A DNA stretch of 64,000 bases. Origin: Apoda limacodes (taxonomy: Eukaryota > Arthropoda > Insecta > Lepidoptera > Limacodidae). A model generated the notes under the pieces. It worked only from the letters and a program-made list of their open reading frames with translations. It was not told the DNA's origin and searched no databases. Shown here one piece after another: positions 33,510 to 44,654 of this stretch; within the stretch, counting starts at the first letter, position 1; every line of letters starts with the position of its first letter. Made by a program: the position numbers and the translations under genes. Where the stretch lies: the NCBI GenBank assembly GCA_946406115.1, contig OX291558.1, positions 19,460,205 to 19,524,204 on the forward strand, in the 5' to 3' direction.

Positions 33510-33689
33510 CATTCATATAAATGAATGTTTAAGCTGTAATATTAGTGTAGATATAGAAATTTGGAAAATCCAAAAGTGCACGCCAAAAAGCGGTCATTCA
33601 CATTTAAAAAAAAAATTCTAAAACAAAAACTCAAGTTTTTTAAAATAAAATAACAAATAAGGTGAGGAAAAAATATACTATAAAATAAA

Positions 33690-33693
<4 letters not shown>

Positions 33694-33726
<33 letters not shown>

Positions 33727-33730
33727 TATA
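33694..33730. repeat. TA dinucleotide microsatellite
   Basis: About 15 uninterrupted TA units followed by TAGATATA. Confidence 0.9.
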
Positions 33731-35784
33731 CAGTGGTATATTAGTTTTTTATAAATTATAATTAATCGACAGTACTTAGAACGCTAATATTAACTAGGAA
33801 TCAGCACAGTGTAATACTTTATATATTAAAAATAAAAGTATTCCGGTAAGATGAATTTTTCGACCAATTTCTCTGCCACATACATGGTCACATAAACACA
33901 GACTCACGGACGTCCAAGAATGATTAGTTTTAATGTTATTATTTATTATATTAAACAAATTAATTGTTTATAAAATGTACCATATGTGCTAGACAGATTA
34001 TTTAACTTCATATTAGTGCACTCATATTATCCTGTAAGTGTTATATTAAAAAAAAAAAGTCATTTAAGTTTCGAAAGACTGGGTTTTTTGACATGTCGAG
34101 AGTAGAGCACTACCTCACCGCTCCGCTTATGAGGCGTGCAATAATGCGAAAACTAAAATATGAATACTACCTGGAACAGGGGGACCAAAAATGCAACAGT
34201 TAGATAGTGTATAAAATACGAGTTATCCTTGGGAAACAAGTTAATTGTGTATTTGTTCCAAATTTGCTTTGCAGTATGGTTAGAGGCAACTACATTAGTT
34301 CTCAATCCATTCAAGTATAAATACATGGTTTAAAATAACAACCTGGCCCTGCTGATGGATAGCGGGCTTCGATTTATGGACCACGTCTTCGAAATCTTAC
34401 GAAATTTGTCTGCATGCCTAAAGTGCTGTACCGAGTACATGATTACTCAAGTGAGAAACTACGCCCTCGACACGTAAAAATTTGTTATTTTTAGTAATTT
34501 TTTCACCAGGTCTATCTCCAAATCTAATAAATTATGTCGGCGTACTTTCCAAAAACGTTTAGTTATTGCGTTTTGCGAATATTTAGTATAAATATATTTT
34601 ATTAATAAGTAGAACAGAAAAAATCTTGTGCCTTGTTTTGTATTATTTATTAAAATAAAATATGTTTTATTTTTAACCGACTTCATTAAATAAAAATTAA
34701 GTGTTATCTTTTATTCAACTATAAACCTTTTGTCTGAATGAGATCTTTTTTTTTCGTGTTGTTTATTTGATTTTCTTGAAAACTTCAAGTTAAATTGAGC
34801 GTAAACGAAATAAGAAAGAAGTTGTCTCTGCGGCCGCTAGATTACAATCTTGAAGTTTTGAATCTCGATTAATTACCTACCCTGTATAATTCTGCAATTC
34901 TTTTTAATTAACTTTTGAAGTCACAATAGAAACTGTTTTGGATTTAATATAAATAGAAAAAATACTATAATGTACCTACTATTTGTTTAAGTAATATTGT
35001 TTTAATAGCTCTTAAACTTAGTACAATATTTTTTTAAATAGTAGGTTGTTGGACCGAGTGAAAAGTGTCTTCTTGCTGCCCAAGAGTTAGTTTGAAGCCT
35101 AAGCCATTGAGGGGTCTAGTACACGAGTGCACCAAGAACAAACTCTCCGTGAGGTTCATTTTAATTTTTTCTTTTATTTACAGTTTTGGTATAGTAGTGT
35201 AAAATGGTGATCCTTTTCTGAAGTAAGTCCTATTCAGACCAGTGCCGGCCGCACGTCTGTCGAAACCTAATGGTATGCTTGTCAAATGCAACGAACGCCT
35301 GTCACATGGATACCCTTCTCACATTGCAAAATGCACACCTAGGCTGTAGGGTTATCGTTTGCTTTACATTTATTCTCGGGCTCGATAGCTGAGCCATTTA
35401 ACAGCTTTAAACGGTCTCGGAATCAATTCTTTGTTTAATCAATCTTAAATATGTTTTTTGGTTTTCCAATCACTACCTTTGCTATAAAAAAAAGTATTAA
35501 ACTAATGCGTGGAACAAGAAAGATATAAGTCAAGCTCCCGAGTTAAAAGAGAAAAAAATTAAAAAAACTGCTTTATAGCTCATTTGCACGTAGACACGCA
35601 CAGAGTAAATTTATTCGCATGATGTATGTTGTCTGGTATATAATAGGCGGTCGAGGGCCACAGTACCTCTATCTTTTGTCATCTCATTCTAAGTCGAAAC
35701 CGCGGTGGCGGCAAAACTTGTGGAGGACAGTGATTTTTTAATTTATGATGGGGCTTGACGTGTCTTAAAACGTTTGTACGCACA
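33731..35784. other. No gene seen
   Basis: AT-rich sequence. A 75-codon minus frame at 34459-34686 is Lys/Ile/Asn-rich and ends in a common TTTTTAACCGACTTC repeat scrap. 35640-35720 is mixed composition with no clear exon. Confidence 0.5.
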
Positions 35785-35956
35785 TTAAGGCCGGCCGCAC
35801 ACTACGAGAAATTTCTGATAGAAAAATACTACATTTTGTCACAAGAAATTTTCTTACAGTGTGCAGGGTCTAGTACAAAATGTATGAAACGAGGGCGCAT
35901 CCGGCGCACGCGATAATTTTTCTATTGGGTTACTCGTAATGTGCGCTCGGCCTTAA
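35785..35956. mobile_element. piggyBac-like MITE with TTAA ends (172 bp)
   Basis: The left end TTAAGGCCGGCCGCACACTA and the right end, read inward as TTAAGGCCGAGCGCACATTA, match at 21 of 24 positions when extended to TACGAG. The insertion is bounded by TTAA on both sides (35785-35788 and 35953-35956), the piggyBac-type target. The interior is non-coding. Confidence 0.7.
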
Positions 35957-36090
35957 AGACATGACACTGTGTCGGTATTTGAGCATTTCTGCTTTTGAAA
36001 TATACGAGAAACACTATATCCTTAAATATGAAAATCAAAAATCCATAAAAAAATAAAATAAAAATGTAAAGTCTACTATATTCTAGTAAT
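35957..36090. other. Spacer between two MITEs
   Basis: AT-rich; nothing recognised. Confidence 0.5.
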
Positions 36091-36098
36091 AGTTACGA

Positions 36099-36681
36099 CA
36101 GGGTTGAAATGATTTATATGACTTGATTTAAATCGTGATTCAAATCAAGAGATTCTAAAAAAAATAATGATTTAAATCAATACTTTTTTATTACAACCTA
36201 TTCAGCCAAAAAATGTCGAGAGACTTCATCCGACATTAACTACGGCACGCACACACGTGTGTTATGCTATGATTTTTCTTACAGAGTTCGGGGATTTCAC
36301 GAAATTTAGGTAAGCTTGTGATTTGCTTATCCGTCCGTTTGGCCCGGTCATTACCACATTTGTGACTGATTTGTGAAAAAGTGCATACAACTAGATATCT
36401 GAAAAAAAAGGAGGTTGTATGGGTTGAATCATGATTTTTGAACATTTTAAAATAGATTTTGTTAAATAAATATTCTACTATGTTCTTTAAAAAATTACTG
36501 ACTTTAGATGTGCCAAATGTTAATTTTTAGTCATTTTATTAATAATTAAAAAAATAAAAAAAAGTATTGTTTTTTTTTGTCTTCCATATTAAAAAGATAA
36601 AAATATAAAAAAAAAATCTGTTTAAAATCAAATAAATCCGATTATTTTGATCTAAAAAAAACTGGATTTTTATCAACTCTA
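36099..36681. mobile_element. hAT-like non-autonomous element (583 bp) with 8-bp duplication
   Basis: It begins CAGGGTTGAAAT and ends ATCAACTCTA (inverted: TAGAGTTGAT), short hAT-style ends. It is flanked by AGTTACGA (36091-36098) and AGTTACGG (36682-36689), a 7-of-8 match expected for an aged 8-bp target duplication. The subterminal parts are rich in GATTTAAATC-type palindromes. A 69-codon minus frame inside has no recognisable BED or transposase motif. Confidence 0.7.
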
Positions 36682-36689
36682 AGTTACGG

Positions 36690-37640
36690 TAGGTATGTAT
36701 TGTGAAATAAAAAAATAAAATAAAAATCTAGTACATAAATTGGACCGATTTTTTGGCGATTAAATGTTTTGTTAAAAAGTTTTTATTTCTTTGCCTAATA
36801 GGTTTTGGGTAGCCCTGCAAAAAATGTTGGCCAAGCAAGAAAACATAAAATTAATCGGTGAAAAATTAATAATTCTCCTTTTTATTGGTAGGAGTATGTT
36901 TTTCAAACTTAAATGGGACCAACTTAGAGGTACACCTATCTTATGAAAAAAGAATCATCAAAATCGAAATAATAAAATTTTACTTACTATTAAGACTATA
37001 AAGCTAAACATATTGAAAAATAACATTAAATATACGCGTCAAATTTACACCTCCTCCATTTGTTTTTCATCGGTTGAATCGGTTGAATATTCGTTTAGAA
37101 CAAAACATTGTAGAAATTAGCGGATGTTATAATGAAACTATAAATCATTTCATAAGTCATGCCGTATGCAAATCGTGAGACCTTTGCCACGCCAGATTGG
37201 AATGCAGCCAAATTATGGAACAAGGACCCGTAAATTAACCTGACAGTCACAAGCTCTGCTGACACATAGCCTAGGTATTAAAGTGACAATGTATTAGAAA
37301 AACTAGAATAATGCTTCGTTTCTTAATTTATTAATAAAAATATAATAATAATTATATATAAAATATATATCAATTATTATATTAATATACATATATATAC
37401 GTTAGGTCATCTTATTTATTCTTGAAAAATTTAAAAAGCATTGTTACACTTTTGCAAAGAAAAACGTTCTAGTTTTCTGTTTGAAGATTGGTGTATTTGC
37501 TAAGACTTTATACGTCACTGGAAGTTTTTTTTTAAATATTTAGTCGTTTAATTAGATATATAAATAACATTACGTGTGTCGCCATCATCGTCATCCCTTG
37601 TGGGATAAAAAAGAGGTGCTATTTTTTAATTTTGAATAAA
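36690..37640. other. No gene seen
   Basis: AT-rich; nothing recognised. Confidence 0.5.
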
Positions 37641-37647
37641 AAGCAAA

Positions 37648-38040
37648 CCAGCCGGTTTCTGAAAAGGCTTTAGTACCATGGATTATACAGAAGACAGAGG
37701 AGTATAATCGGCCTCTAGTATAATCTTGCGTAGCGTTCGTGGACTATGAAAAAGCCTTCGGTTCTATCGAGACCTGGGCGGTTTTACAGTCTCCCCAGCG
37801 GTGCCACATAGACTATCGGTACATCGAAGTGCTGAAGTGTTGGTATAACAGAGCCACGATGTCAGTCCGACTACATGACCAGAATACGAAATCAATCCAT
37901 CTGCAGACAGGTGTAAGACAGGGATACGTCATTTCTCCGAAACTGTGCACACTTGCGTTGGAGGATGTGTTAAAGCTTCTGGAGTAAAAAGGATATGGCG
38001 TCAACATAAATGGCGAGTATATCACTCACCTTTGTGCGAT
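37648..38040 (+). pseudogene. RTE-clade LINE, reverse transcriptase core fragment
   Basis: Read on +: an AGF-stop-KGFSTMDY block (about 37651-37685; the stop replaces an expected Arg), EYNRPL, then FVDYEKAFGSIETWAVLQ with the first catalytic-region Asp. After this come HIDYRYIEVLKCWYNRATMS, TGVRQGYVISPKLCTLALED, VLKLLE, a stop, then GYGVNINGEYITHL. The element is cut off just before the YADD-type box. I recognise this as the lepidopteran RTE protein, and the C-terminal end of the same family occurs at 44941-45305. It is dead: stops, and both flanks of the ORF are missing. Confidence 0.85.
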
Positions 38041-38299
38041 ATACCCACCGAGTATATCGCACAAATAGGCGTAGATAATTAAAATGATTGAACGAAATGA
38101 CCTGTATGTAAAGTTCTATCATAATAAGGTATACGAAGTGCTTTGTCCGAAGAGATCTATAAATATTATTAATGTTATTTATTGTACATCACTAGTCATG
38201 ACGAATTGACAGGTGTCAGGAACGCATTCTTTGACCGGCCGCACTGTAGATAAAATGTTCTTAAAAATATCTTAGTTACAAGTAACTGACATCACTCAT
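38041..38299. other. No gene seen
   Basis: AT-rich spacer; CCGGCCGCACTG near 38237 is a scrap like the end of the TTAA MITE at 35785. Confidence 0.4.
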
Positions 38300-38450
38300 A
38301 CACAATATAATGTAATAATGTAATAAATTCTTTATTGCACAAAAAATAATTAATGGTAGTATATACAGTTGATTGGTGGAATACGATTGAGGCGGTGTTA
38401 TCGCTATTTAGGGATTTCTTCCAGACAACCTTTGGGTAGAGGAAATCTAG
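38300..38450 (-). repeat. LINE 3' UTR fragment, family B, copy 2
   Basis: TATCGCTATTTAGGGATTTC with CCAGACAACCTTTGG, a CTTTATTGCACAAAA signal region and a TTATTACATT repeat tail on the minus strand match 28795-28930 in order. No ORF is attached. Confidence 0.6.
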
Positions 38451-39229
38451 TATATTTAACTAAGTATATACATCGTTAACTTAGTAATTTATTAATGTTT
38501 TTTTATTCATTTTTAATTTTAAGTTGGTACTTTGAAATAGTTCAGTAGGGCATACTATTGCGTAATATACTGTGTATGCCGTGTTTTAGTATTGCACTGA
38601 AACCTAAGACGTGTTTTTTTCTAGTGAATGGTATACACTTTACAGTAACAGTCCATGTCTTGAAGAGAAGAAGAGTAAAAGTTACTAAGCCGATTTTGAA
38701 AATACTAGCACTATTCACTAAGTAGGACGCTACAGTTTCTGGTTTCAGAGAAAGACGTGGATAGATATACATACACACAAACATACGTACTGTTCATACA
38801 TGCACTTATAAAATTTGGCACACCTGTTTAAATATCCATATGGACTAATATGTGCAAATATTGTGCTATTCCATAATATTACATTTACAAATTGAAGTCG
38901 GTTAAAAAGCAAGCGGAGCAATAAGCGTTACCTAGTGCATATATAAGTGGGGCAGCAAATGTGTGCGATTTATTTGGTTTAAAATAAGCAAAATGTATTA
39001 GTAATTTATGGAAGCGGCTAAGTTGTCAGGACTTTAAAATATTCATGAATAATTTTCTCAATAATTTATCATGCCCGCTGTATATTTTATAAGATTTTTT
39101 AATAAAATAAAGTTCTTTTAAACTTTTATTCCGGGGTTTTTAGAAACAAAACTTCGTGGATACATAAGTTTACCTACGGATAAAAAAAAAATCAAAGTTG
39201 TAACCCTTAAAATAATCTGAACGGAAGAA

Positions 39230-39580
39230 AGATTAAAGTCATTACAATTAAGTGTTAATACTCTTTAGTTAAGGTACTACAATTAAGAGTTCATACGCTT
39301 TAGTTAAAGTTACCATAGTAAAGTGTTTATATTAGTTATTAGATTTCTGAAGGGTCGGCAACGCGCGAGTGATGCCATTGGTGTTGCAAGCGTCCATAGG
39401 CTACGGTGACCGCTTACCATCAGGCGGACCGTAGGCTTGTTTGCCACCTTAGTGGTATAAAAAAAAATATGCTTTAGTGAAAGTGACTACAATTATTAGG
39501 TGTATTTACGCCTTCGTTAAAGTTATTATAGTTAGGTGTTTATATGCTTTCAAAGTTACTACAATTGAGAGGAAATATTA
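39230..39580 (+). repeat. Degenerate minisatellite, interrupted by a LINE 3' end
   Basis: Units of about 35-46 bp, with the core TACAATTAAGTGTTAATAC followed by CTTTAGTTAAAG, recur at least six times in 39238-39334 and again in 39469-39572. The LINE tail at 39335-39467 splits the array, so the array is older than that insertion. Confidence 0.7.
39335..39467 (+). mobile_element. LINE family A, 3'-end-only copy
   Basis: It reads VIRFLKGRQRASDAIGVASV, then HRLR and a stop, then the 3' UTR (ACCGCTTACCATCAGGCGGA...CCACCTTAGTGGTAT) and a 9-base A tail. The same C-terminus and 3' UTR occur in the larger copy at 6177-8008. It is an extremely 5'-truncated insertion. Confidence 0.85.
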
Positions 39581-40160
39581 TCACGCTGCTTTTCCCCATA
39601 AAAACGTATTCCTCTGTTCCCTCCCTGGATTTAGGCATTAAACTTGTATTTTTTTATCTTTAGATAAACAAGTCACTTTATAAAAAACAAAACATACCGA
39701 TGTTTTGTTTTTTATAAATGCCATTCTTATACTAGTAAATAGCTGGGACCATGCAAAAGTCCATAAAATTTCGCTTTTTATGTCATTTTCATACGTACTG
39801 TGTAAAAATTTTTTAAGAAAACAAAACACATACCTACATAGAATTATTCATTTACTTTTAGGATAAATATTTTTTTTTATACAATTCGGTTAAGATTTGG
39901 AAAAGAAAAGTGGGAAATACAAAACACCGATTTTGGTGATTGTGACTCGGTATAATTATGCCAACTTACCCCATGGGCAGTTGTCCCTATCGCACATAGG
40001 TATATTAGCGCGAGAGCAATTAATTTTCAAATACCTATGTGTATTCGCTTGGGTCTGATATTTCCTCTTAAGTGTTTAGATTTTGGATCTGCTATATAAG
40101 TTGAGATGGCAATTCAGGCAGGATTTACCAATATTAATTCAGTTTGACCAGGAAGAATGA
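39581..40160. other. No gene seen
   Basis: AT-rich; 39650-39720 has a long imperfect AAAACA...TGTTTT palindromic region. No coding motifs. Confidence 0.4.
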
Positions 40161-40168
40161 CGAGGTTT

Positions 40169-40740
40169 GAATGACAGCTGCTACAACAATACCCAACTCT
40201 GCTATAAGAATAAAAAGATTTGAAAAACGGTTGCAAAGATAAAAAGGTGTGATTGGCAGCTGCTAATAATACATAACTAATAATACATAAGAATAACAAG
40301 GTCTATAGCGTATCTACGCGACACTGCGTCAAGCTGTATATATGCGCACGCGAGGTCTGTCGGCCGAAGATTAGTTGACTTATCATAGGTGCGTAAGACA
40401 TTTGTACTACACGACCTTTAAGGCTGCGACACGTTCGAGTAGGACACGACACTGTAGTTGGTAAGTACACATATTATCATACAGTATATTTATTTACATT
40501 GTAATGTTTAATAATTACCTATTTTATTTGTATTATACCTATAATATTATTTATATGGGTTACGGCACAAAAGTAAAACATGTAGAATTTCAGCTGCTAC
40601 AAAAATAACAAGGTCTGTGTGACAACTGTTGAAAAAATACAAAAGTCTAAAAGGCAGCTGCTACAATAGTCAAAGTCTATTCATGACCTGACAATTTGAC
40701 AGCTGCTGCAAAAAGCGCAAACTCTTCATGACGGGTGCTT
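40169..40740 (+). repeat. Cluster of CAGCTGCTACAA-type repeats
   Basis: CAGCTG occurs at 40175, 40257, 40591, 40655 and 40700, each continuing as CAGCTGCT and mostly followed by ACAA, ATAACAAGGTCT or CAAAGTCT. This suggests decayed repeat units of roughly 30-50 bp. CAGCTG is also a bHLH (E-box) recognition sequence, so a regulatory role is possible. Confidence 0.5.
40337..40460 (+). promoter_or_regulatory. Candidate TATA promoter and non-coding first exon
   Basis: TATATA (40337-40342) is followed 35 bp later by ATTAGTTG, an insect initiator-like sequence, in a locally GC-richer stretch. GTAGTTG then GTAAGTAC (donor at 40461) would end an 89-bp first exon. No ATG-led frame is implied. The TATA-to-start spacing is slightly long and no transcript evidence is available. 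Confidence 0.25.
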
Positions 40741-41312
40741 AACTTGCAGTCAGCTACGTATCATTATACAAATTAAAGCATTTAAAAGAAAAGTTTGTTT
40801 ATTATGTAAAAATACTTGTTTAGTTTTACCTTGAATGTTAAATTCAACAAAGTCCGAATGTTATCCTTACATTGGTGGAAAGCTCTATAAAATGTTAACT
40901 ATCTTGCATGAATTGCAGTTTCGAGTTACTTTTAGTGATAATAAACACTTTACGGACTGGTCGTTTCAATTTAGGTTGTTGTGTTCTGGAATCGAAATAA
41001 CTTTAAATGTTACAAAGTATATTTCAGTTACAAATTAGTACACCTTTATTGAATTTATCCATTCCAATGTAAACTCTATAAACTGTACAAATTTGCAATA
41101 AGGTGCTCGAATTTTGACTACTTATAAGTATTTTAAAGAATTCTTAAGGTATCATGTTTGTATACAACTTCTTTAGGTACATGCTACTACTGTTAAGAGG
41201 GAACATAACAACTAAGCGAATACAGAAATAGGTATTTGAAAAACATTTGCAGTTGCTCTAGGAGCTGCTCCAAGATACTGATGTGCGATAGTGACAACTG
41301 CGCCTCAGGCTG
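40741..41312. other. No gene seen
   Basis: AT-rich; the 67-codon frame at 40835 has no recognised motif. Confidence 0.45.
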
Positions 41313-41365
41313 TACCTTGATTTTGATGACTACGACTACGTATCGTAGTCATCAAAATCAAGGTA
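41313..41365. repeat. Perfect 23-bp inverted repeat (hairpin), 7-bp loop
   Basis: The arms 41313-41335 (TACCTTGATTTTGATGACTA...) and 41343-41365 (...TAGTCATCAAAATCAAGGTA) are exact reverse complements around a 7-bp spacer, CTACGTA. The arms have mixed composition, so this is not a simple AT palindrome. Confidence 0.95.
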
Positions 41366-42129
41366 TCGTATTCCCCCGTTCCTCTTCCAAATCTCAACCA
41401 AATATAATAAAAACAACCTTACCCTAAAGGTTATTCGTGTCTGTATGTTTTTTGTCTTAAAAACAGTTTTTATATTTGAATAGCACGCGTCTTAAGATGT
41501 CATAAAAAAGAGGCATTTTTTAAAAACTTTTGCAGGGCCCAGTTTTTCACAGGAATGGAATATAAAAAAAAGCAAAACATACAGAGATAGTGATTGTGTA
41601 TATTTTTCATACACAAAAAACTAACAGCTTTAATACCAAAATCCAGGGAGGAAATTGGGGAATACGTTTGTATGGGGAAAAACAGTAAGATGTTTCCTCT
41701 TAAGGCGCGTCATAGCTTAAGAACTCAGACATATTAGGTTAAACACTATTGCTAAGACCTGTTAAAACTGCGTTAAATTTTCGTTCTTTGTCGCGACATC
41801 TTATCTAAGACGAATCGTTCTAGAAAAATCATACGTAAAAAAATATTATATTTCGTACCTAGTACAAAATGATGCTTTCTCTTACCCGAGGAAGAAATAA
41901 TGACTTACCTGATATTGAGAGTGCGCACTGGTCTGTCGTTTCAGTGGCACTTATAACTGGCCAGTATCATTCTGCTAACTTATAACCAAAGCCGCAAAAT
42001 ATAACCGATCGAGTGCGAAATGAAATTTCAATTAATATATATTACTGACACGTGATACATTTCACACAGAGGTCTAGAAAAGTTTAAATTTCAAAACTAG
42101 TTTCGAGTACGTAATGGAACTTTTTATTG
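41366..42129. other. No gene seen
   Basis: AT-rich spacer without recognised features. Confidence 0.45.
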
Positions 42130-42420
42130 AAGACTAGCTGACCCAGCGAACGTTGTTTATTTTTTAAAAAACAACTGCCACACCAATCTGTTGTGAAAGG
42201 GTTGTACTAATTCAGAAACCTTCCCCGGTGTGTGCATAACAACTTACCAAAATTTCATTTCATTCGGTTTACCCTTATTGCGCGAGTCCGACTCGCACTT
42301 GATCCTTTTTTTTTCTATCTCAGGAACCTTCCCCGGCGTGTGCGTAACAACTTACGAAAATTTCATTACAATCGGTTTACCCTTATTGCGCGAGTCCGAT
42401 TTGCACTTGACCCTTTCGGA
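42130..42420 (+). repeat. Dispersed repeat with a 108-bp tandem duplication
   Basis: It opens AGCTGACCCAGCGAACGTTG, as in related repeats at 32415 and 49263. From 42217 and again from 42325, about 88 bp is duplicated (AACCTTCCCCGG...GTAACAACTTAC, ending GCGCGAGTCCGA...GCACTTGA). The overlapping frames of about 90-107 codons follow from this duplication and are not taken as genes. Confidence 0.75.
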
Positions 42421-43684
42421 AAATCCTTTCTTATCGGATGCCTACGTCATACAAAGTACACACCCTCCAAGTTTCAGGCCTCTACAATCAGCGGTTTAAG
42501 CTGTGCGTTGATCCGTCAGTCATTCAGGACAAAGCATTTTATATGTATAGTATAGTATAGTAGAAAAACGTAGTCGTTATATTCTTTTTGGTACTTAGTA
42601 GAAAAAAAAATTACATCCGACAGATTTATTTCGGTACCTAGCAAATTAGACGACATTAAAGCGCTAACTGACTTTTATGAACCGAATTTTCAGTTTATCA
42701 CAATATAAATAAAGCTATTAACGCTCAAATGTAAATATAGTTAAACGTAGCATAGCGTTATGTTACTTAAAGTTAGTTAGACGCTACAAAACTAGGCTAT
42801 TATAGATTTTACCTGCTCTTTGTGTGTAAAAGGTAGTCAATTCCAGCTAAGCAATATGCCAAGTTTGCTTTGAAACTGTTATTTTTTATATTTTTATATT
42901 TTTTCCTGCACAGAGAGCCCTTTGTGTTCCGGTCCTGGTTTCTCACAAAGATTGCAATTTCCGTGTTTCCTCTATGCACGGCGAAAGAGTTTCTGGATAC
43001 ACAATTTAATTTACAGTTGACTTTGAAACATATATATGTGGTTTGGTTTTTTAAATTGTTTATTGTTCTAGCCATTCATATTAGAGTATTTATTTGGTCA
43101 TTTACATACATACTGAATACCATCTTACTTGTTTCTCAAAAGGGTAGGCAGCTGGGCAGATTTAGATACTAAATACTTCTATTTCACTTTTTCTGTTCCA
43201 TTCCATATCCACTCACATCAATTCTTTCATACTCATTCGACGAAGAGATAATTAGGTAATCAATAAATTATAAAAAATTGTTTGGTAGCATGAGCAACTC
43301 CCCTTGAGAATATTTTTTTGATATTTGAGAATGAAAACATGAATTTTATTATTATGCCTTTAAAAAAATAAGTTTTTTAACGGTAAAAATCAAACCGCTG
43401 GACTGATTTTGCTCTAACTCTTTTCAGATCTAAATCATGACGTGGCGTATCGATTGAGTCTATTGAAATGTTACATGAGCTTTGCATTTTTTATAGGACG
43501 CAATATTATTTTTGACCCCCCACACATGTCTCGGGAGGAGCAAAAAGAAGCTTACATACACAAACACACACACAGAGAAGAGAAAATTGAGAATAACTAA
43601 TGGCGGCGCTAGCTAGTTTGCTATATACCCCTTAAATCGCGAGTTTATTTCTAACTGCGTTTGGAAATACTTCGAGATGTAAAT
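42421..43684. other. No gene seen
   Basis: AT-rich; open frames on both strands at 42809-43172 have no recognisable motif. 43130-43210 (TGTTTCTCAAAAGGGTAGGC) looks like a common moth repeat scrap. Confidence 0.45.
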
Positions 43685-44168
43685 AATTTTTTTTCTTTTA
43701 ATACCACTAAGGTGGTAAACTAGCTTACGATCCACCTGACTGTACGGGTAACCGCTTGGTTACCCTAGCCTATGGACGCTAGCAACAATGTACGGGACCA
43801 TTTCGGTTCTAAAGTGTGAGAATGAATTACCTGCCGATGGCAAGCGGTGCGATGGTAGAAAGTTACCGTGGGCATCATTTCGGACAATTCCTCAAAACAA
43901 AGCCCATTGTACAAGCGGTAGAACACACACAGGTAGGCAAAATCTCTCCTGAGACTTAAGGGTTCAATTTGGGAGTTTGGGATCGTCGACAATTCTCACA
44001 GCCCGTCGTTGAACCGAGTCAAAAGAGCCAAGCTGGTATCCGGGTGCACCCGGCCTGAGATGGCAGCAGTACTCCACATGGGGCTAGACTTGCAACTTGT
44101 AAAGCAGCAACCTTTGCCAGACGTGAAGTACTGCTTCGCTCTGTCGAGTACACCAAGTTTTTCACCGA
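43685..44168 (-). pseudogene. LINE family A, C-terminal RT fragment with internal deletion
   Basis: This is a minus-strand copy of the 6177-8008 family. It covers the region from KLGVLDRAKQYFTSG through QIEPLSLRRDFAYLCVFYRL to HTLEPKWSRT, with YNGLCFEELSEMMPTVTFYH between. Compared with 6177-8008 it lacks about 170 bases between EPKWSRT (near 43800) and the 3' UTR (near 43790), and carries frameshifts near 44000. It retains the ACCACTAAGGTGG 3' end and a T-run (poly(A) on minus). RT catalytic boxes are absent. Confidence 0.85.
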
Positions 44169-44189
44169 GGGTGATTTGGGCCATAAATA

Positions 44190-44435
44190 ATTAATAAATA
44201 TTTTTGGACATTACACACAGTGCTGTCTGGCCTCAAAGTAAGCAAAGAGAGAAAGTGAGAGAGATAGAGAGAAAACTCCAGTCGTGTGTCGGAGCTGACA
44301 CAGAAACCTTTTTTTAAATAAGTACATGTCATACATAAATACACATTTATCACATAAATGTTTGTCCAGTGCAGGGATCGAACCCACAGCCTCTGCACAT
44401 CAGCGTATGAGAGATTGAGAAAAAGGCTCATTGGT
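44190..44435 (-). mobile_element. Lepidopteran tRNA-derived SINE
   Basis: On the minus strand a perfect Pol III B box (GGTTCGATCCC, about 44374-44384) is followed by TGCACTGGACAAACATTTAT. After a body comes TTACTTTGAGGCCAGACAGC, then GTGTGTAATGTCC near 44205-44220, a motif series I recognise from moth SINEs. The A box is not clear. Confidence 0.6.
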
Positions 44436-44480
44436 GCATGCCGGGCTCGAACCTCCGCCGCTCAGGACGCAAGGTGAAAT
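44436..44480 (-). repeat. Second Pol III B-box-like SINE remnant
   Basis: On the minus strand, GGCGGAGGTTCGAGCCCGGC contains GGTTCGAGCCC, a near-perfect B box, just upstream of the neighbouring SINE. It may be a tandem or nested SINE head. Confidence 0.45.
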
Positions 44481-44654
44481 CGGTAATGAATAATTCCAGT
44501 AAAATATCTATAGATATCTATTTACCAGAGACCTTATTGGGAAGGTATGCAAGTACTTGCTTACATTTCGCAATAAGCTCCCAGGCTAAAATTAGAAAAT
44601 CCAAAACTTCTACCTCTTTGTTAAATTAATGTAGAAAATTATACAGGTCGTCCA

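Noticed and set aside
39650..39720. Palindrome near AAAACA...TGTTTT
   Set aside because: AT-rich and imperfect; within chance for this composition.
42230..42555. 89- and 107-aa overlapping frames
   Set aside because: Both arise from a 108-bp tandem duplication within a dispersed repeat.
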